Part shown: positions 60,252-64,000 of the stretch, in pieces | How the letters are laid out: each line of letters opens with the position of its first letter | Numbering within the stretch: position 1 is the stretch's first letter | Source: VBDM01 sp035637655 | GTDB lineage: Bacteria > Pseudomonadota > Gammaproteobacteria > Burkholderiales > SG8-39 | Direction: 5' to 3' | Assembly: GCA_035637655.1 (NCBI GenBank) | Contig: DASPWT010000222.1 | Coordinates: forward strand, 1-64,000 | Length of the DNA: 64,000 nucleotides | Translations under genes and position numbers: made by a program | Notes under the pieces: generated by a model | Database searches by the model: none | Told to the model about the DNA's origin: nothing | Seen by the model: only the letters and a program-made list of their open reading frames with translations

Positions 60252-61370
60252 TTAGCCTTCGAGCAGAAGGCGCAACATTCTCCGGAGCGGCTCGGCGGCA
60301 CCCCAGAGCAGTTGGTCTCCGACCGTAAAGGCGGCGAGGTAGAAGCCGCCTTTTTCGAGGGCAAGCTTGCGTAGACGTCCGATCGGCACCCGCAGCGTGC
60401 CGCTCACCGCCGCCGGAGTCAGCTCGCGCAGGCTTGCCTCGCGCTCGTTCGGAATAACTCTCACCCAAGGGTTCGCCTCGGCGAGTATCTGCTCGATTTC
60501 GTCTACAGGCAGATCGCGCCTGAGTTTTACGGTGAGCGCCTGACTGTGGCAACGCATTGCACCGATGCGTACGCAAATGCCGTCGATCGGAATCGGGTTC
60601 TCTTCGCGGCCGAGAATCTTGTTGCCTTCGGCCTGACCTTTCCACTCTTCGCGGCTTTGGCCGTTGCCGAGATCCTTGTCGATCCACGGAAGCAAGCTGC
60701 CCGCAAGCGGAAACCCGAACTGCCGGCTTGGCAAAGTTCCATCCCGCAAAGCCGAGGTCACCGCCCTATCCAACTCGAGGATTGCGGAGGCAGGGTCCTC
60801 CAGGGACGATCTCGCGGCTTGGTGCACGAATCCGATCTGCTCCACCAGCTCACGCACGTGCGCGGCGCCCGCGCCGGAGGCAGCCTGATAGGTCATCGAG
60901 GTCACCCATTGGACGAGGTCCGCCTTCAGCAGGCCGTGCATGCCCATCAGCATCAGGCTTACGGTGCAGTTGCCCCCGATGTAATTGCGCACGCCCCTGG
61001 AAAGCGCATCCTTGATCACGTTCATGTTGACCGGATCCAGGATGATGACCGCGTCGTCCTGCATGCGAAGAGCGGATGCGGCATCTATCCAGTAGCCCTT
61101 CCACCCCGAGGCACGCAGCTTGGGAAACACCTCGTTGGTGTAGGCGCCGCCTTGACACGAGATGATGATGTCCGTCAACGCGAGCTCTCTCACGCTCTTC
61201 GCGTCCTTGAGCGGTGCCGTTTCCTTTCCGATGAATGGCCCGAGCTCGCCCACTCGGGAAGTCGAGAAGAACACCGGCTCCATCAACGCGAAGTCGCGCT
61301 CGGCGTGCATGCGCTGCATCAGCACCGATCCGACCATGCCGCGCCACCCGACGAGTCCGACTCGCTTCAT
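60252..61370 (-). CDS. asd: Aspartate-semialdehyde dehydrogenase
   Basis: 372 residues, E. coli-type long form (367). Reduces aspartyl phosphate for Lys, Met, Thr and diaminopimelate synthesis. NADP loop VGLVGWRGMVGSVL at residues 4-17, catalytic Cys in NYIGGNCTVSLMLMG (about 135), and histidine region RIGAMRCHSQALTVKLRRD. The 188-base gap to fimV holds the fimV promoter and no gene. Confidence 0.96.
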   Translation of the reverse strand: MKRVGLVGWRGMVGSVLMQRMHAERDFALMEPVFFSTSRVGELGPFIGKETAPLKDAKSVRELALTDIIISCQGGAYTNEVFPKLRASGWKGYWIDAASALRMQDDAVIILDPVNMNVIKDALSRGVRNYIGGNCTVSLMLMGMHGLLKADLVQWVTSMTYQAASGAGAAHVRELVEQIGFVHQAARSSLEDPASAILELDRAVTSALRDGTLPSRQFGFPLAGSLLPWIDKDLGNGQSREEWKGQAEGNKILGREENPIPIDGICVRIGAMRCHSQALTVKLRRDLPVDEIEQILAEANPWVRVIPNEREASLRELTPAAVSGTLRVPIGRLRKLALEKGGFYLAAFTVGDQLLWGAAEPLRRMLRLLLEG

Positions 61371-61434
61371 CGCATTTCCTGAATGTCCGATCTGCGTATG
61401 CTAACGCACTGAGCCCCGAAAAGGTTGCACCGCA

Positions 61435-62502
61435 TCAAGAGAGCGCGGCGACCACGGCATCACCCATCTCGCGGGTGCCGACTTTGCGGCTTCCCTGCTG
61501 AAAAATATCCACGGTGCGATACCTCTGAGCGAGTACTTTCTTCACCGCGACTTCGACGCGGGCGGCAATCCGGTCCTGATCGAAGCTGTGGCGAAGCATC
61601 ATTGCTGCAGACAGGATGGCCGCCAGGGGATTGGCGAGGTTCTTTCCTGCGATGTCCGGGGCCGATCCATGAATCGGCTCGTATAGTCCCTTGCCTTTTT
61701 CGTCGAGCGAAGCCGAAGGCAACATGCCGATCGAGCCGGTCAACATGGAAGCCTCGTCAGAGAGGATGTCGCCGAACATGTTGCCCGTGACGATCACGTC
61801 GAATTGCCTGGGATGCTTTAGGAGCTGCATCGCGGCGTTGTCCACGTACATGTGCGTCAGTTCCACCGCGGCATATTCCTTGCCGACTGCGCTAACCACT
61901 TCCCGCCACAACTGCGAGGTCTCGAGCACGTTCGCCTTGTCGACTGAGCACAGTTTTTTGTTGCGCCTCAGCGCCGCGCGAAAACCCGCGTGAGCGATGC
62001 GGCGGATCTCCTCATCGGTATAGCGCATGGTATCGAAGCCTTCGCGCGCCCCGCCCTCGAGCTGCCGGATGCCGCGCGGCTGACCGAAATAGATGTCGCC
62101 GGTCAGTTCGCGCACGATCAGGATATCGAGCCCGGCCACCACCTCGGCCTTCAGCGTCGAGGCATCGGCGAGTTCGGGGAAAACGGACGCGGGCCGCAAA
62201 TTGGCGAACAGATTGAGCTCCTTGCGGAGCCTGAGGATCGCCTGCTCGGGGCGTTTTTCGCGTGGCAGCGCGTCGTAACGAGGACCGCCGACCGCGCCGA
62301 ACAGGATGGCATCGGCCTTTCTCGCCAGTTCCAGCGTTGGCCCGGGCAGGGGATCACCCGCGGCGTCGTACGCGGCGCCTCCAACGGAGGCTTGCTCCAT
62401 CTCGAACGCGAGACCTTCAGTCCTCAGCGCGGCGAGCACCTTGACCGCCTCGGCAATAACTTCCGGGCCGACGCCGTCGCCGGGTAGGACCGCAATTTTC
62501 AT
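61435..62502 (-). CDS. leuB: 3-isopropylmalate dehydrogenase
   Basis: 355 residues. KIAVLPGDGVGPEVIAEAVKVL start, LRKELNLFANLRPA substrate loop, and NMFGDILSDEASMLTGSIGMLPSASL metal/NAD site. Oxidatively decarboxylates 3-isopropylmalate. 13 bases after leuD. Confidence 0.97.
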   Translation of the reverse strand: MKIAVLPGDGVGPEVIAEAVKVLAALRTEGLAFEMEQASVGGAAYDAAGDPLPGPTLELARKADAILFGAVGGPRYDALPREKRPEQAILRLRKELNLFANLRPASVFPELADASTLKAEVVAGLDILIVRELTGDIYFGQPRGIRQLEGGAREGFDTMRYTDEEIRRIAHAGFRAALRRNKKLCSVDKANVLETSQLWREVVSAVGKEYAAVELTHMYVDNAAMQLLKHPRQFDVIVTGNMFGDILSDEASMLTGSIGMLPSASLDEKGKGLYEPIHGSAPDIAGKNLANPLAAILSAAMMLRHSFDQDRIAARVEVAVKKVLAQRYRTVDIFQQGSRKVGTREMGDAVVAALS

Positions 62503-62515
62503 GAAGAGGAGATGA

Positions 62516-63163
62516 CTACCCGAACAACCAGGGCTGTTCGGAGCGGCGCCGCTCTTCGAAGGCGCGGATCTTGTCCGCGTGGCGCAGAGTGAGTCCTATG
62601 TCGTCAAGACCGTTGACCAGGCAGTATTTGCGGAAAGGGTCTATCTCGAAGCGCATCACCTTGCCGCCGTCCGGGGTCGCGACCGTTTGCTTCTCGAGGT
62701 CGATAATGAGCCGGAACCCCGGAAAAGCGGCGATCTCATGGAACAGCCGGTCCACTTCCGCTTCGGTGAGCGTGACCGGCAGCAAGCCGTTCTTGCAGCA
62801 ATTGTTGAAAAATATGTCGGCGTAGGACGGCGCGATGAGCGCGCGAAAACCGTACTCGGCAAGCGCCCAGGGTGCGTGCTCCCGCGAGCTGCCGCAGCCG
62901 AAGTTCTTGCGCGCAAGCAGTATGCTCGCGCCCTTGTAGCGCGGCTGGTTGAGGACGAAATCGGGGTTGAGCGGGCGGCCCGCATCGGACTTGTCCGGCT
63001 GGCCTTCGCCGAGGTAGCGCCAGGCATCGAAGAGATTCGTCCCGAACCCAGTGCGCTTGATCGACTTGAGGAATTGCTTCGGGATGATCTGGTCGGTGTC
63101 GACATTAGCCCGGTCAAGCGGTGCCACGAGCCCGTTTAAGACGGTAAATCGCGACAGGGTCAT
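62516..63163 (-). CDS. leuD: 3-isopropylmalate dehydratase small subunit
   Basis: 215 residues. LDRANVDTDQIIPKQFLKSIKRTGFG and ILLARKNFGCGSSREHAPWAL are the swivelling-domain signatures. With LeuC it isomerises 2- to 3-isopropylmalate. Seven bases after leuC, so co-translated. Confidence 0.97.
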   Translation of the reverse strand: MTLSRFTVLNGLVAPLDRANVDTDQIIPKQFLKSIKRTGFGTNLFDAWRYLGEGQPDKSDAGRPLNPDFVLNQPRYKGASILLARKNFGCGSSREHAPWALAEYGFRALIAPSYADIFFNNCCKNGLLPVTLTEAEVDRLFHEIAAFPGFRLIIDLEKQTVATPDGGKVMRFEIDPFRKYCLVNGLDDIGLTLRHADKIRAFEERRRSEQPWLFG

Positions 63164-63170
63164 ACGCCGA

Positions 63171-64000
63171 TCATCTCCACTGGCGAACGTCGACGAAGTG
63201 CCCGGCGATCGCGGCCGCAGCAGCCATCTCCGGGCTTACGAGGTGGGTCCTGCCGCCCGTGCCCTGCCGGCCCTCGAAATTGCGGTTCGAAGTCGAAGCG
63301 CACCGCTCGCCCGGCTCGAGCCGGTCCGCGTTCATACCCAGGCACATGGAACAGCCCGGTTCCCTCCACTCGAACCCGGCGTCCTTGAAGATCCGGTCAA
63401 GGCCTTCGTGCTCCGCCTGCGCTTTGACGAGCCCCGAGCCCGGCACGACCATGGCGAGCCTGACATTCGAGGCGAGGCGGCGCCCGCGGACGATCGCCGC
63501 AGCGGCCCGCAGGTCTTCGATGCGCGAATTCGTGCACGAGCCGATGAATACCTTGTCGATGCGGATGTCGGTTATGGGCGTATTGGGCCTGAGGCCCATG
63601 TAGGTAAGCGCTCTCTCCATGCCCTCCCGGCGAGTCGCGTCCTTCTCCCTGTCGGGGTCGGGTACGCGCTCATCCACGGTCACGACCATCTCGGGCGAGG
63701 TGCCCCAAGTCACCTGCGGCTTGATCGAACGCGCGTCGATCGCCACCTCGCGGTCAAATTTCGCTTCCGGATCGCTCTTCAGCGTGCGCCAATGCGCGAC
63801 CGCGCGATCCCACAACTCGCCGCGCGGCGCAAAGGGCCTGCCCTTCAGATAGGCGAGGGTTGCCTCATCGGCCGCCACCAATCCGGCGCGTGCTCCCGCC
63901 TCGATCGACATGTTGCACAGCGTCATGCGGCCTTCCATGCTGAGCGAGCGCACCGTGCTACCGGCGTACTCGATCGTACAGCCGGTTCCCCCTGCAACGC
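63171..64000 (-). CDS. leuC: 3-isopropylmalate dehydratase large subunit (partial)
   Basis: The frame continues beyond the right edge; the first 190-odd residues are missing. The visible part (about 276 residues) includes FIGSCTNSRIEDL with the first iron-sulfur cysteine and CSMCLGMNADRLEPGERCASTSNRNFEGRQG with the other two cysteines and the substrate-binding arginine, then the usual end (SPEMAAAAAIAGHFVD). Aconitase-like 4Fe-4S hydro-lyase. Confidence 0.96.
   Translation of the reverse strand, partial: VAGGTGCTIEYAGSTVRSLSMEGRMTLCNMSIEAGARAGLVAADEATLAYLKGRPFAPRGELWDRAVAHWRTLKSDPEAKFDREVAIDARSIKPQVTWGTSPEMVVTVDERVPDPDREKDATRREGMERALTYMGLRPNTPITDIRIDKVFIGSCTNSRIEDLRAAAAIVRGRRLASNVRLAMVVPGSGLVKAQAEHEGLDRIFKDAGFEWREPGCSMCLGMNADRLEPGERCASTSNRNFEGRQGTGGRTHLVSPEMAAAAAIAGHFVDVRQWR

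Overview
This window is a GC-rich bacterial chromosome segment. Gene content and order point to a betaproteobacterium. Diagnostic runs are thrS-infC-rpmI-rplT-pheS-pheT-ihfA-merR-tRNA-Pro, cysS-TPR-ldt-ppiA-ppiB-lpxH, and leuCDB-asd-fimV-truA-trpF-trpB-methyltransferase-trpA-accD-folC-dedD-cvpA-purF-metZ. A class I PHA cluster and a Bug-type tricarboxylate-binding protein fit the same group. No species can be named from the sequence alone.

Layout. 1-770: end of recJ, then two small genes (cyclophilin-like fold, KTSC). 766-4559: an accessory insertion bounded by two diverged direct copies (about 155 bp) of the prfB promoter and first codons. It holds the 3' end of a broken DNA methyltransferase gene, a DUF5677-family gene, and a 641-residue unknown gene with a HEPN-like motif near its C terminus. 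4504-7362: intact prfB with its programmed +1 frameshift, then lysS whose reading frame carries an unusual AT-rich N-terminal extension. 7459-9674: glycine-zipper protein, EamA transporter, MarC protein. 9689-17349: patatin-like protein, beta-ketothiolase, rimO, phaR, two phaB-type reductases, phaC. 17482-21243: LuxR solo, a three-gene catabolic/transport group and tRNA-Pro. 21289-28872: the translation/IHF operon and tRNA-Val. 28939-31889: pseudopilin-like protein, recN, nadK. 31989-38055: hrcA, hemH, grpE, dnaK, dnaJ. 38127-44961: a substrate-binding protein, cysS, and a cell-envelope group (TPR protein, L,D-transpeptidase, two cyclophilins, lpxH). 45108-64000: minus-strand genes for a serine hydrolase, methionine (metZ behind a SAM-II riboswitch), purine, fatty acid, tryptophan and leucine biosynthesis, plus fimV.

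How the genes work together. Most of the window is core housekeeping: translation factors and tRNA synthetases, heat-shock chaperones with their repressor HrcA, amino-acid operons with start/stop overlaps that suggest translational coupling, and carbon storage as PHA. The accessory content is concentrated around prfB. The cassette there (methyltransferase remnant, DUF5677 protein, HEPN-motif protein, co-directional and tightly spaced) is the best candidate for an undescribed system, most plausibly a defence or abortive-infection module. That function is inference; no known system is recognised.

Several starts are non-ATG and were chosen from ribosome-binding sites and overlaps: ATC for infC, CTG for rimO, TTG for the trp-operon methyltransferase, GTG for pheT. 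No CRISPR array, rRNA gene, complete insertion sequence or integrase was found.
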